From Allodiplogaster sudhausi (taxonomy: Eukaryota > Nematoda > Chromadorea > Rhabditida > Diplogasteridae): DNA of 64,000 bases. Made by a program: the position numbers and the translations under genes. Shown one piece after another: positions 1-11,060 of the stretch. The stretch lies in assembly GCA_945643635.1 (NCBI GenBank), contig CALZFC010000018.1, positions 5,966,001 through 6,030,000 of the forward strand. The letters run 5' to 3'. Within the stretch, counting starts at the first letter, position 1. Each line of letters starts with the position of its first letter. The notes beneath the pieces are model-generated. The model was not told where the DNA came from. It ran no database searches and saw only the letters and a list, made by a program, of their open reading frames with translations.

Positions 1-111
1 CAACTTTACATTTATTCTTCTCTTCACATTTGGATGGCGGTTCGGGGCAGCGCCAATCGCTGCTATGGAAATAGCCAGGATAAGCATAAGAAAGACGGAG
101 TGAAGAAGCAT
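1..111 (-). CDS. N-terminal signal-peptide exon of a secreted protein (partial)
   Basis: Read on the minus strand from the ATG at 111-109, the frame stays open to the window edge (37 codons). It begins MLLHSVFLMLILAISIAAIG, a clear hydrophobic signal peptide, followed by AAP and a basic stretch (NVKRRINVKL). A possible donor (AAT|GTGAAG) occurs about 24 codons in, in phase 0. That is the same phase and layout as the signal exons of family P in this window, so the mature part may lie in a second exon outside the window. Seen: signal peptide and open frame. Inferred: membership of the two-exon cysteine-rich peptide family. Confidence 0.5.
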   Translation of the reverse strand, partial: MLLHSVFLMLILAISIAAIGAAPNRHPNVKRRINVKL

Positions 112-591
112 CTCGTTTCCCAATTTTTTTTATTAAATAAAAAAAAACATAAGTATCGGTGGACGTTGCTTTTACAATCCCGCCGAACAGCTTTACAAAA
201 TTTTATGTTCTAGTTCTCATATGACCATCCATGCCTTTTCTTGTTCGCTTGAAGTTTTTTTGCTTTCGCAATTTCACAGGCAAGTGAGGTGATGAAGTTA
301 TTTTAGTATCATAACTATCGTAAAAAATTCACGAAGATAGATTTGTGAACGAACGGAACAAAAACAATTTACAAGAGTAGAATTCGAGCCTTTTTGGCTG
401 ACACAAACAAGGGCAAGAGAACACGTGATTTAGAGAGAGGCAATTACAATTGTCAGGAAATTTTTTTTACATTGATTACGATTGAGTTTCGTGCTTCATT
501 TCATCAAGTAGCTTTTTCATCTAGTAACATATGTCAGCAAACTCTTTCTTTGCCAGGACATATTGTCCGAATTTTAAATTTTTTAAGATTA

Positions 592-924
592 CCGTATTTT
601 CTCTAATATCTATTAGTGCCCCCCTCCCTATTAGTCTAATACCTCGGCTCGAGACGTGCCTCGAATGGATGCTGAGGGCATGGGATGCTGTTCCCAATGC
701 ACTGATTGCAAATTCACAAAAAAACAGATCTACTGTAAAACGGATATTCCGGTGATGATTCCATTAAAGCTGAGCAACTAATCCCTTTTGTTAAGAATAA
801 ATTGTTCTTTACAAACTTTTAGTCAATCACATTGAAAAATAGTACCCTTCCCTCTAATAGTGCTCCCCTCTCACAAGGGGATTGAAAAATAGTGCCCCCG
901 GGGGCACTAATAGAGAAAATACAG
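592..924. repeat. Short inverted-terminal-repeat element (MITE-like)
   Basis: The left end CCGTATTTTCTCTA leads into CTATTAGTGCCCCC. The right end is the reverse complement (GGGGGCACTAATAG, then AGAGAAAATACAG). The ends thus form terminal inverted repeats of roughly 25 bp with a 4-bp offset (ATAT) on the left. The 333-bp interior has no credible gene. No target duplication could be recognised. It is probably a non-autonomous DNA transposon. Confidence 0.5.
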
Positions 925-1096
925 CATATCAATTTTCCAATCTCCCTAAGTCAGTTCACTTTGTTGTCGCCATCGCCATCTTCAGTGTCCAGATATGGCA
1001 AGTAAGTATCATGATAAAGCTTCATTGCACTTGAGTTAATGTCAAATAAGATTAAGGATACGGTTGCCGAAATGAGTCATCAGCCATGAATTCCAA

Positions 1097-2420
1097 TCAT
1101 TTGGGCGCGACGTACACCACGCAACACTCGCCGTCGATGAACGATGCCTCGCAATCGAGAAGCTTGCAATAGTCACGGCTCTCTGAGCACTCCACATGCG
1201 ACGAACGATTGCAACCCTAGATGTAGAGAATACTAATTGTAAATATATTTTTGAGAAAGTATCGCCATGGTGAACTTATAATGGTAAGAATCGCCTAAAT
1301 ACATACATAAATATTCAATTTTAACCCCAATTTCTTCGCTAGCTTTAACAGCTTTGTCATACACATACTACATATGTAGTATTAGCTTTAAGGATGGCGA
1401 TCACGGAAAATATGCGTAAGATTTGAAATTGCCGCTGCCTTTCACAATCTCATTTTCGAGCGTTCGCTTGCCACCAGCCTTCTTATTCCAGAGATTTTCC
1501 ATTCCCACGTGAATGGATGGCATTTCTTCTCCTACCGGCATTTTGAATATATTCACAGATTTCTCTTCGCAGACTGCTCATCCCTTTTGGGGGATAATGT
1601 TTGACGAAACTAGCAAATTCTCTTGTCTTTATGTTCGGTATGAATGCATATTCAGCAAAGAAGAGTGAGTGTCTATGAATGGTAGTGGAAAATCAAAGCT
1701 TTCCTCTTATGTTTTATATTTATGTTTGAAAATATGCATATATTTATGAATACAATATCCCTTTTATACCAAGAATACTACAATTTGCTTCCTATTCTCA
1801 TCTCTGGATACTGGACACTAGTCGTTGACACGTGCAGTATTCCTCGTAAAATCTGAGCACATCTCTCATAGGAAGCTTTATCTTAGAATTCATAACAATA
1901 GTTTGGAATCCGGCATAATAGTTCGGAATTCGGCATAATAGTTCGTCATTCGGCACAATAGTATTGAGAAGAAGGCTTTAAAAGGTCTTGGCGCGCCTAA
2001 TGGCGACCGTGATGGCCCGTGTGATGGACGATGCAGCACTTCCCATCATTATCACTGAATTCCGCGACGCATCTCGAGAAGACACTCGAGCATCGCTCAA
2101 TGTCGAACTGGCATGCCTCAGGCGTCGAGAGATAGCAGTGCATAAACTGGAAGAAGAAGAAAAAATTAAATTACAACTTATTTTGAAGTATTTACCGAGT
2201 AATCACAAAGGAATCTGGATGTAAAACAATAGCAATTTTGTATTATCTACATCACAAACATTTTTCTGATAAATAGGGGTAAAACTAGACATCATAATTC
2301 GATTTGAAATGTGGAAAAAATTGTTTGCTTGCATCCTATATTGAACGGGTTTAGCCTCCTTACATCTGCATAGGACGCCGTTGCGAGAGCGAGAAGAAGG
2401 ACGACGGCGAGAAGCTGCAT
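1097..2420 (-). CDS. P1: secreted six/seven-cysteine peptide, two exons
   Basis: Exon 1 (2420-2364) codes for a 19-residue signal peptide, MQLLAVVLLLALATASYAD, ending at a good donor (GAT|GTAAGG, phase 0). Exon 2 (1216-1097, acceptor CTAG) codes for 39 residues and a stop. Its cysteines lie at mature positions 2, 10, 17, 22, 31 and 32, with motifs HVECSESRDYC and GECCVVY. The precursor is 58 residues. The CC pair near the C-terminus, the phase-0 intron after the signal peptide and the overall size match P2, P4, P5 and P6. A TATA-like TTTATAAAA lies just upstream of the ATG. The role is unknown: size and cysteine density suggest a disulfide-stabilised secreted peptide (antimicrobial-like, toxin-like or signalling). 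The 1.15-kb intron contains a minisatellite and an opposite-strand ORF. Confidence 0.7.
1897..1966. repeat. Minisatellite, about 20-21 bp unit, 3 copies
   Basis: Three imperfect tandem copies of a unit resembling ATAGTTCGGAATTCGGCATA lie inside the P1 intron. Confidence 0.7.
1988..2224 (+). CDS. Small ORF with C-terminal charged helix, possible transposon remnant
   Basis: A 78-codon frame begins MARLMATVMARVMDDAALP (the upstream in-frame start could also be the second Met). It ends in a charged, probably helical stretch (LRRREIAVHKLEEEEKIKLQ). This type of tail is common at the C-terminus of DNA-binding accessory proteins of DNA transposons. That resemblance is only general, and I do not recognise a family. 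It lies antisense inside the P1 intron. It may be a remnant exon or a chance ORF. Confidence 0.25.
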   Translation: MARLMATVMARVMDDAALPIIITEFRDASREDTRASLNVELACLRRREIAVHKLEEEEKIKLQLILKYLPSNHKGIWM

Positions 2421-2883
2421 ATCTTAAACACAATTTTTTTTTTATAAATGTCGCATGTCTCGAATTTTGGATACTAAAGTAAAGTAAAGAAATTGGAAAA
2501 ATTTGCTCAAGAATATTACTCAATCATATTTCTCCAGAAGCATTTCTCACACTATTTTCAAGGCTGCATCCTTAGAAATTTATCATAAGCCTTCTTTAAA
2601 GGAGGGCTGGATGCAAAAATTACGAAATGACAAATAATGTATATCGGCGAGTTTTAGTCTCGCATGGAAGTGGGAGAAGCTGCATGAAATTAGCCCACGA
2701 TAGGGAAACGGTCTGTGGCGGTGATGTGAAAAATAGAGTGCATTCAGTCTGGACGCTCTTCATTCAAGATTCCATGGCTTTTATATCGTTTCCACAACGG
2801 TGAGGGGGGGGGGGAGTTGGTTACTTGAGTCAGCCAGCTCTCGCCTCCGTTCTCAGAATAGTCGCGCATGTGTCTATGACGTA

Positions 2884-2927
<44 letters not shown>

Positions 2928-3034
2928 CTCTTTCTCTGTCTCTCTCTCTGTCTCTCGCTCTATATCTCTCTTTCCTCTATCTTTAAATCAACTTTTTCTC
3001 CCTCTTCCTCTCCCTCTCTCCCACCCTCCCTCTC

Positions 3035-3086
<52 letters not shown>

Positions 3087-3263
3087 TCTTGCGCGCGCGA
3101 TTAATAGCATTTCTCGCGCGCCGATACGACATACGCAGCATTCCGTGGCTAATTCAACATTTAGCCAATCGGAAATTAAATCTTCAATTTTGAGAGAGAG
3201 AGATAAAGTTCACCGCGCGAACGACATTGGCACTTTTGATTTTCTAATTTGGTCTTGAAACAC
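2421..3263. repeat. Gene-free stretch with long CT microsatellite
   Basis: No gene is supported here. (CT)n blocks occupy 2889-2926 and 3031-3089 with degenerate CT-rich sequence between. The apparent 152-codon frame over it is simply translated CT repeat. A run of G lies at 2804-2813. Confidence 0.8.
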
Positions 3264-5290
3264 GAGGCTACATCCACACGCAGGTTACTAGAATAAACAC
3301 GTCCAAGATTCTTGGAGAAGAAAAAAAAGATTACCTAAAATTAAAAAGGTCGCTGGCGTGATGTTCCTCGAAACACATCATGTGGCGACCATTCTAGAAA
3401 ACTGTTTTTGTTTCTTCAACAAATTTTTTCCAGGAACCTTTAATTTCTATTGAAACATTTTATACTTTACCAATAAGACATTTATATATAATAACATTTT
3501 GTTATATATATATATTTGTATGTAATTGTAGACGCTATTACGTATTGCTTAGAAATTGCGTTATAAACTGTCCAGTAAGATATGTATATCTGGATATACA
3601 TATCTTAGTAAAAAATGTTGCTCGCCATCAGACTCTTGTCATCAGCGACAAATGAACTTACCGCGTGCCATTATCAGAAGCACACATATTGCTCATGTCT
3701 GTTTCAACGGTCTCTGCATTTTTTATTTATTTTCTTATTTAATATATACGTATGAATCTACACTACTCTTGAGTCATATGACCAGCACCCCCCCCCCCCC
3801 TCCCCCCACGCAAAACTACGTAATATCCGTAATATCCGGCAGGGAAAATGTGAGGAGTGCTTGCAAATGTATATTATAGTATAGGCATTTGATATTTTAG
3901 TGGGAGATCGGAAATACGAAAACCAAACACATATTCGTTTGGCTATTTGCTCTAGTAATTTCCGGCCATTTCCTGCGTGGTTGCAATTTATTTTTGCGCG
4001 TTCATGCTTAACCTTGAGACTCGACACCTTGAGGGACATCATACGTTGATTATCATGATACCTTGAGGAACATCGCATCTTGAGTGATTCTTTCTTTTGG
4101 AAGATTACACCACGTCTCCCTTTTCTGTGCGTTAATCAAGTACTTGGATAAAGTAAAACTACATATATAAAGTACAGCTTAACGCCCCACGAAATGAGAC
4201 ACATCCATGGCAAGAAGGATCTCGCATGGTAGATGTTGATGTCCTGATGGAGTGCATAGACATATGTAGGTAATAGAATTCTAGTACTCGTTACTGCTCC
4301 AACTCTGGTCGCTTCAAATAACCAGCACCAGGAAGAGGATAAAAGAAAAAAAAACAGAAAAAGAATCTTTAAATCATAAACATCTCTGTTAAACTTATTT
4401 ACATATAAATATGCATGTACATTTGGACATGTCCGGAGAATTGAAATTCCCTTGAAACTTGAAAATCTTTACAAATTAGATAAAACTGCATTTTCATAAC
4501 ATTGCGTAAATTTCTCCGTACTTTATTCAAGTAAACACAATCTTCATCATTGTTGCACATAGCGTTTCTTTGCTCTTTCTGATTCAAACAAGTAGCGAAA
4601 GCTTACACTTTTTTATTGGCACGTTTGATCTCTACACAAATTCTTACATTACAAAACCAATTTAAAATCTTTATTTAAAGCTTTCGTTGTGCCAATTTTT
4701 TTATTAGTGAAAAATTACACAATAGTTATTTACATATGTATACAGAAATAATGCTATTTTCATGACAATGATAGGACGACAATCGCGGCAATAAAAAGAT
4801 CGGCTGGCAAGGCAGTTTCGTGATATATTTATGCGATCACATGAGGATATGATTTGAGAAAAAGAAAAGAAGAAAAGATTTAAATGTAAACAGATGCCAA
4901 GACGATGAAACAGGGCCACAAATGACATTAAAAAAAACTCCAAATTCATTCGCCAAAATCATGTGTTTTACGATTTTTAAATGCCACTTGGCAATAAAAG
5001 TGTGCCTCGTTGTGCTATTTCTTGGATAGCTTAGATGAAAATTTTAGAAGACTCGTTAAATGTCCGAAACATCTGCCTTGTGGAATCATGTATAAAAATT
5101 CGTGGTATAGTGATTGTGGAACATGGGCGCTCCATGCTCTCCTGACTTTGTTCATATATATATTTTATTTTTTTGTTCTCTATATTCATCAAATTGGTAC
5201 TTTGATGATCACCAGCTAAATTTCGCTTTGGTCATCTCGGTATAGGTATTTCATTTTATTTGTGATCCTTAAAAATTTTCATTTTGAGAA

Positions 5291-6057
5291 ATGCGGCTTT
5301 TCTCCCTCTTCTTGCTGTTCGCCTTCGCGATGGCTAGCGTTGCTGCTTTTCCCGAGAAGGTATGAAGCAAAAGAAAGTGGGGGGGGAGGGGGAGGGGGTG
5401 CTAACATAGGCTGACTGGGGCCTATGTCAGCACCCCTGAACTTTGTTCAGGGCGTAAATGGGTACAGAATCAAGCTGCTTATGAATATAAGTTTATCGTA
5501 AAGTGTAGTCTACGGAGTGCAGGAGCACCCAAAGCTAAGATAGCTCGTGAAATTAATATTCAATTTATCGTTGATTCGAGGTCGACGGGGCAGAGAGATG
5601 ATATTTGGCCGAAAGTCAACTTCGCAGAGCGAAAATGTGAGAGAAAGAAAGATTGAGGGAGGAGAAAACGACTAAATTAAAAAAAGTAAACATTCGCACA
5701 TTCGAATATTAAATATGAAAAATTATACAAAGGTTATTATTGTGCCATTTTCACTAAAGCCTTTTTTTAAAGTGCACAAATCTTAGCCCTAATATATAGA
5801 TGAATTTTTGTTTCCCATTGTTGTCGCAAACGTCTGTCAAAATTACAAAAAAAAAATCATAAATCTCGTTTTAATTACTAGTATATATTTCTTCCCACTA
5901 ATACATACAGGATTGCTCTCCGGCGACGCGTGAGCAATGCGAGGCACGAGGCAAGAAAGGCGTCCTTCCACGGAAGCGGGTGCTGTACCTGCATGGAAAT
6001 GGAATGTGCTGCCTAGCGGAGCCCACTCGCCTTCAATGGGTCACTCGAAGTGGCTAA
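5291..6057 (+). CDS. P2: secreted four-cysteine peptide, two exons
   Basis: Exon 1 (5291-5359) gives a 23-residue signal peptide, MRLFSLFLLFAFAMASVAA plus FPEK, with donor AAG|GTATGA (phase 0). Exon 2 (5911-6057, acceptor ACATACAG) gives 48 residues. It starts DCSPATREQCEARG, has a basic PRKRV segment, and ends with MCCLAEPTRL and eight further residues. Cysteines are at mature positions 2, 10, 33 and 34, so the middle cysteine pair of P1 and P6 is absent. The Met is preceded by TTTTGAG, which could serve as a trans-splice acceptor. It is paralogous to P5 in the second block-A copy, with P2 carrying a slightly longer tail. It converges on P3, whose stop lies 284 bp downstream. Secretion is well supported; activity is unknown. 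Confidence 0.7.
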
Positions 6058-6340
6058 TTAACACCCAACAAATTTGCTGCCCTCCTTTTTCCTCAGCCAC
6101 ATTTTTCACGCTCCTCCCAGAACACATCACTCACTGGCCAACATCCTTCCTTCCTTGTCCCTGACAATCTACTACAAACGATGATAAATGTTATACAAAA
6201 CTGTTCTCCTCTCCTCTTGCGAACTGTTGTGCAGAACGGGAAATGTATACATACATATAATTGAAATGTCCGTGGTTGCAAGGCGGATTGTGGTATAAAA
6301 AAAAGAAGAAGCTTTATCGAAATGTCAACTTTCGGGTTTA

Positions 6341-6610
6341 TCAGAAAGACATTTCTTCATTACAATAGTGGATGATGCAGCTTTCGGGGAGGTATTTCGA
6401 GAAGCAAGGCGTAAAAAGAAGCCGTCGCAACGTTTCTAACACTCCTCGCGCGTCCAGGGCGCGGAGCAGGGCTAAAGAAAAAAAACTGCAAAAATCGTGC
6501 GATATTTGTTTGCCTCTTGATAGAAGAATGATCGAAAACTTGCTGACCGAGCCTGAGCTGCTTGTCGTCGCAAGGACGACTAGCAACAGGAACATCAAGA
6601 GAGCTCGCAT
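6341..6610 (-). pseudogene. P3: broken cysteine-rich peptide gene
   Basis: This minus-strand paralog of P4 has a good signal peptide (MRALLMFLLLVVLATTSSS, from 6610) and the acceptor before PCSAPWTREEC. The codon after that cysteine is TAG, where P4 has GAG, and a 2-nt length change follows within a T-run. The sequence after the frameshift (FTPCFSKY) still matches P4. Reading straight through the unspliced intron gives an open frame, but that product joins unrelated intron sequence. The best interpretation is a recently inactivated copy. Confidence 0.65.
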
Positions 6611-6721
6611 GCCGTCAACAGGAAAGCAACATACATACATACATACATAAATTATTCAAAAGTTTTCAAAATTCTATAATTTGAAAATAAATTTGTTTTC
6701 GCCATCACAGCATACTTCTCC

Positions 6722-6778
6722 CCTCTGTGATGTTCTCGCACAGGTCGTCGTCGCAAAACGGAAGAAGAGGAGTCTCAT
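6722..6778 (-). pseudogene. P-family signal-exon relic
   Basis: ATGAGACTCCTCTTC, preceded by GTGCTGACGAGGC, matches the start region of the P6/P7 signal exon. Here an Arg breaks the hydrophobic core, and no cysteine exon follows. A second, shorter copy of the same start region is found near 6930-6950. Positions 6779-7313 otherwise show no gene, only scattered ATAGTTC-type repeats. Confidence 0.4.
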
Positions 6779-7313
6779 GCCTCGTCAGCACTCGCACACA
6801 CAGAAAACAAACGATCGTCGACCTTGGTCCTGATAGTTCGCTGTCGGCTGGCATGATAGTTACTTCAGGGCGAACTATCAAACTGAACTATTCGCAGCGT
6901 GCCAATAGTTCTGAACTATCTGCGCTGTGTGAGTCTCATGCCTCGTCAGCACTCGCACACACAACAGAAAAGATATTCGTAAAATTGGGTTTTTCGAGCG
7001 CGAAACATTTTACGAATATGGCCAATTGCAAGTGTTCGTAATTGTATGCGGCCTTTGGCTGTCACAGCAAACAGGTCAAAATTACATGTAGAAATTTCTT
7101 AATCGAAAACTCTTGCAGTAATTCTATAGAATGAATCTCCGATAAATGAATCTTTTTGCAAATAAAAATATCCCCAAAAAGTGCCTGCTGACGGTAAAGC
7201 CGAAAGAGAGGCTTAAATATTTTGACACCGTTAACCTAGATCAAAAAAATCGTTAAACCAAAAGAAATGGATGGAAAAGTTATTCGCCTTCGCGAAAGCT
7301 ATCGATTGATGTA

Positions 7314-8452
7314 CAGTCCCGCCCAGGATCTTGGTACCAAGGACGCGTCGGACGAGTCGGACGCGTCCAAATGCATCCTCGTTCATAACTATTGTTCTAG
7401 GAAAAACTAAAATATTTTAAACGGTACATAAGGTTGCTTATAGAGAGCGGGAGCTACTATTAAAAAATTGATAACTTTTTATCATTTAATAAGAAGTTAT
7501 CAGTTTTTGCTAATAAAAAATTTCATTTCAAATATTTTTAAACGAAATTTCTCCTGTACCATTATTTTGTCTCTACACACATCCCCAAATAATAAAATTA
7601 AAGATTGTATCAATGATAACGGAAATCGATAAATGAGACCTTATCACGCATGTTCATATGATGTAAAGATTCGCCTTACGATTCTGAATCTAATTATGTA
7701 ATCAGTTTTCAACAGAAAGTGCCGGTTAACAACATTTTTGATTGTGTGTACTTATTGTTAGCAAGCCTTTCTTCAGGATTCCCCATTTTCTTGGTCTTTG
7801 TCAAAATTTTGGCCCGGTATGATGCGTCCAAATCTAGGTTGCTGCGCTAGCATTGATACTCAGAAATATAGCGGGCTCTCTTTTCGTCTTCGGTTTAATT
7901 ACCCAAGTTTGAGGTAGCGAAATAGCACAGGCAGAGAAAAAAAGGGTTAGGCCCCGCCCCTTCGGCCTGCAAGGCCTCCCTGCCCTGTTCTTTCTGAAGA
8001 AAGTCTTGTAAACTACACACAATCAAAAATACATTGTTAACCGGCACATTCTGTCGAAAACTGATTACAGAATTAGATTCAGAATCGTAATGCGAATCTT
8101 TACATCATATGAACATGCGTGATAAGTTCTCATTTATCGATTTCCGTTATCAATGATACAATCTTTAATTTTATTATTTGGGGATGTGTGTAGAGACAAA
8201 ATAATGGTACAGGAGAAATTTCGTTTAAAAATATTTGAAATGAAATTTTTTATTAGCAAAAACTGATAACTTCTAATCAAATGATAAAAAGTTATCGATT
8301 TTTTAACATTAGCATCCGTACTCTATAAGCAAACTAATGAACCATTTAGAATATTTTAGTTTTTCCTAGAACAATAGTTATGAACGAGGATGCATTTGGA
8401 CGCGTCCGACTCGTCCGACGCGTCCTTGGTACCAAGATCCTGGGCGGGACTG
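7314..8452. mobile_element. Tc1/mariner-type foldback element with about 440-bp inverted ends
   Basis: The element is flanked by TA on both sides (7312-7313 and 8453-8454) and starts CAGTCCCGCCCAGGATCTTG, the CAGT-type end of Tc1/mariner elements. Its ends are near-perfect inverted repeats, roughly 7314-7755 and 8015-8452. The outer part is CpG-rich with GGACGCGTC motifs. The 260-bp spacer carries no transposase frame, so the element is non-autonomous. The spacer does hold an exact SL1 sequence. Class is inferred from termini and TA duplication; the inverted ends and size are seen directly. Confidence 0.8.
7892..7913 (+). ncRNA. Exact SL1 spliced-leader sequence (gene, relic or captured copy)
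   Basis: All 22 positions equal the nematode SL1 leader as I know it, starting GGTTTAATTACC and ending CAAGTTTGAG. It is followed by GTAGCG, so the SL1-exon|GT donor is preserved as in an SL RNA gene. Downstream lies a GC-rich region able to form a hairpin (7945-7985). I see no Sm-binding site of the AATTTTTGG type after the leader; an AAATTTTGG occurs upstream at 7805-7813 instead. It sits in the spacer of the long-TIR transposon. It could be a divergent or dead SL RNA gene, or the 5' end of a trans-spliced mRNA copied into DNA. Confidence 0.6.
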
Positions 8453-8789
8453 TATGTTAGAGGGTGAAAAAATTGTAGAGAGAGCTTTTCTCTCTCCCTC
8501 CCTCTCTCCCTCTCTCTCTCTTTATCTTTCTCTCTCTTTCTCTCTTTGTAGTCCTCAATCACTTACATACATGCTCACAGCAGCCTTTTTTATAGGAAAG
8601 CAAAATCAAAAGCATCGAATCCTTAAGAAATTATGGCATTTTTTAAGAGAGAGAGATCCCGTCCTTCCACAACCTCTCTCTCTCTCTCTCTCTAGTTCTC
8701 TTGAATAATAATAAATAAAAAGAACTAACAATATAATTACAATGCGATAGAAACAAGAATGCAAGTTAACACGTGGCTATGTTAATGAG
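8453..8789. repeat. Gene-free stretch with CT repeats
   Basis: CT-rich microsatellites lie at about 8485-8545 and 8668-8693. No gene was found. Confidence 0.7.
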
Positions 8790-9008
8790 GGGACAGGCAG
8801 GCATGAAGGAAACGTGTGGATCTGGATATCCCACAACAGCAAGTTCGAAATGATTATCAAAATGCAAGAAAAACAACATCGAAAAATTGCTCCGAATCTC
8901 ATCATTATCCCGAGCTACTTGGCCTGCGAGTGGTCGCCTCTCCGATCAGCTCTCTGGCTTTTTCTGCGCTCTCTTTCTCTCCCCTCTCTCCTCGTCTCTC
9001 TTCCCCTG
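8790..9008 (+). promoter_or_regulatory. Conserved upstream region of T-family genes
   Basis: The 200 bp before the T1 start begins with GGCAGGCATGAAGGAAACGTG and passes into a CT-rich leader just before the ATG. It recurs upstream of T4 (about 20500-20732), T6 (about 36660-36875) and, inverted, T9 (48931-49140) and T8 (53195-53450). Conservation outside the coding exons suggests promoter plus 5'UTR, or simply shared descent. No clear TATA box or trans-splice acceptor could be fixed. Confidence 0.45.
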
Positions 9009-10976
9009 ATGGCGCCCTCTCGTGCTGCATGTTCTCTGGCATTCTGCCTCTTCGTGCTCGCGCTTCTTCATTCGACTTCCGCCGGAGAATGCCACCCAGC
9101 CGTCTTTTCTGATTCCATCGAAAACGTCATTATTTACTTCAAATATTCCGAATTTTTTTATATAGCACACCGTGGTACAATTCAACGCCCTTTACTAAAT
9201 GGGGTTCAAACAGAAGGGTGAATTTTGAACGCTTCCAAAAAAGTCATGACTTTTCTTCAAAAAATGTTCCGAATTTTCCAATTTGGCACTTTCGCGGTAC
9301 AATTATTCAATGGCAAATAGAAAAAGGATAATTATGATCGCATTTTGCAAGCTTCATCCCGACTTGACTTTTAGATAATTCGATGCTTCAACTGGGGAAA
9401 TGGAAGCACGTGTGATGAGCGTTGCAAACTCCTCGGCATAGGATACAAATATTGCGTCTACATACTTCACGGCGACCGCGAGACTACGCAAGACTGCGAA
9501 AAAAAATTCGAAAACTTTCGCAAGCGAATCTCAATTGGTTGGAATTTGCGTACTATTCAGCTATTCCTCCCCAGAGACCGATTTGTTTCGAGAATACTAA
9601 TATTTTACACTACATGAAGTATAATTAGATAATAGTAAAGGACAAGAATTATAACAAACGGAATATTTGACGTTTAATTTTTGCAGAGAAGAATTTTTCA
9701 TTCCCAAAAATAGCTATGAATGTCTGCTCGAAGGTCGGAATTCAGAGTGGTACGACAGTCGTTTCTCTCAGCTGAAGGCAATCTGCAACATCGATTACAC
9801 CTCCGACTGCTACCTCGACATCAGAAAGTACCCAAATGCCATCCCCAACCTCAATTCCTATCTTGGCGAAACCCGCATACAACGGGAACCCAAAGGAAAG
9901 ATGCATTTGGCAAACTTTGATCAGGTTTCTGAAACGCTAAATTAATTTCAGTATATAATTTTTCTCTCTCAAGTAAACTATAGTTTTTCAATAACTATTA
10001 CATAAACAGCTTTAATCAAATGTTCAAAACTAAAATAAAAATAAAAACAATTCTTTCGTTTTTCAGGTGATTGCGATTCTGGACGGTACTTATCTTCCAT
10101 TTAATATGTGAGCTTTTTAATGATAAAGGTACACGAAAAAGAAGTATGACTGCTGCGTGCATTAAAACACCGAATAAGTTTTGATATTATGATATAAAAT
10201 GTAGAATATAAAACAGCTCTACAATCTCTGCAGGGAATGCACAGGTGTTTTATTTTGATTAGAAAAATAATTGAATTTTTAAAGTATTGTTTAAAAGTAA
10301 TTTCAGCACATCAACCACGACGACTACGAGCACTTCCACGACCACGTGAGTGTCTTCAAGAAATGGCCTTTCTGGATACAGTAGTTATTTCTCTTTCAGT
10401 CATTATCCACCAAATACTTTTACTCACAACGATCTAATGGGTACATTGCAGGCCAACAACAACTTCGGCCAGTGCAACAACTTCGAAAAGTGCAACTACC
10501 ACCACCACTGAGCCAACGACGACTTCCGCTGCAATGTAGGCAAATCAAAGAAGATTTTTTTCATCTTTCGCTCTTTAAAGCATGAAAAATTAATGAACAA
10601 TAAGAAGTACACTTGGCTTTGCAAAGTCAGAATAATACAAAAGAGAGTATAATGAAGATACAAAATTATCTATGAATATTTATGTTTTTAGCTCGTCCTT
10701 TCCGCAAGAAGAAGCGATGCCGTACCTGAAGCCGATCTACACGTTTCCCGTATGCGAAAATGTTTAAAATATAATAGAAGATAACTTGGTTATTCCATAA
10801 TAATAATAATAGAAATTTTAATATCTGTGATAGAACTGATTTTCAATTCTACAAAAGGATTTTTCCGTTTACAGTTCTTCTGGGTCGGCGTGGCGTTCTT
10901 CGTAGTCGCCGTTCTGATTTCTGTGGCAGTCATTACGCTTCAGTGCTGCGAAATCGGTTCTGCTCTCACTTCCTGA
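9009..10976 (+). CDS. T1: type I membrane protein with cysteine-rich ectodomain and Thr-rich stalk
   Basis: Eight exons with consistent phases: 9009-9125, 9375-9537, 9689-9924 (start could be 9687), 10067-10107, 10307-10345, 10452-10535, 10692-10749 and 10875-10976. They encode about 279 residues. Exon 1 is a signal peptide (CSLAFCLFVLALLHSTSAG) ending before GECHPAVF. Exons 2-3 form the ectodomain with motifs NWGNGSTCDERC, YKYCVYILHGD, CNIDYTSDCYLDIRKYPNA and YLGE. Exons 5-6 are an almost pure Thr/Ser stalk (TSTTTTTSTSTT), expected to be O-glycosylated. Exon 7 is SSFPQEEAMPYLKPIYTFP. Exon 8 is a membrane helix (FFWVGVAFFVVAVLISVAVI) followed by TLQCCEIGSALTS, whose CC pair could be palmitoylated. 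I do not recognise the ectodomain. No defect was found, making this the best intact family member. Confidence 0.75.
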
Positions 10977-10979
10977 ATG

Positions 10980-10985
10980 AATAAA
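10980..10985 (+). terminator. Poly(A) signal of T1
   Basis: AATAAA begins three bases after the T1 stop codon. The same spacing is kept in T3, T4, T6 and T10, so the 3'UTR must be very short. Confidence 0.6.
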
Positions 10986-11060
10986 GATTGTTGTTTTTGT
11001 GTGGTCATTTCGAACAGAGTCAAAAACTGATCTGGCCGTCGAAGACAATATATTGCTTAA

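Larger units (their letters stand above)
3264..6650. repeat. Segmental duplication block A, copy 1
   Basis: From GCTACATCCACACGCAGG onward this block matches 16726-20045 with small indels throughout. It includes a poly-C tract (3786-3805), the P2 gene and the inverted P3 pseudogene. Positions 3264-5290 hold no recognisable gene, only AT-rich sequence shared by both copies. Copy 2 begins at the truncated end of a gypsy LTR fragment, and the two junctions share only a few bases (GCTAC). Confidence 0.85.

Noticed and set aside
2800..3258. 152-codon ORF of Ser-Leu repeats
   Set aside because: It is translated CT microsatellite. The same applies to the Ser/Leu and Arg/Glu frames at 8356-8708, 60871-61452 and 62192-63689.
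9009..9924. Kunitz-type inhibitor domain in the T ectodomain
   Set aside because: Cysteine spacing and the absence of the Kunitz core (GxCxxxxxRxxY and FxYxGC) do not fit.
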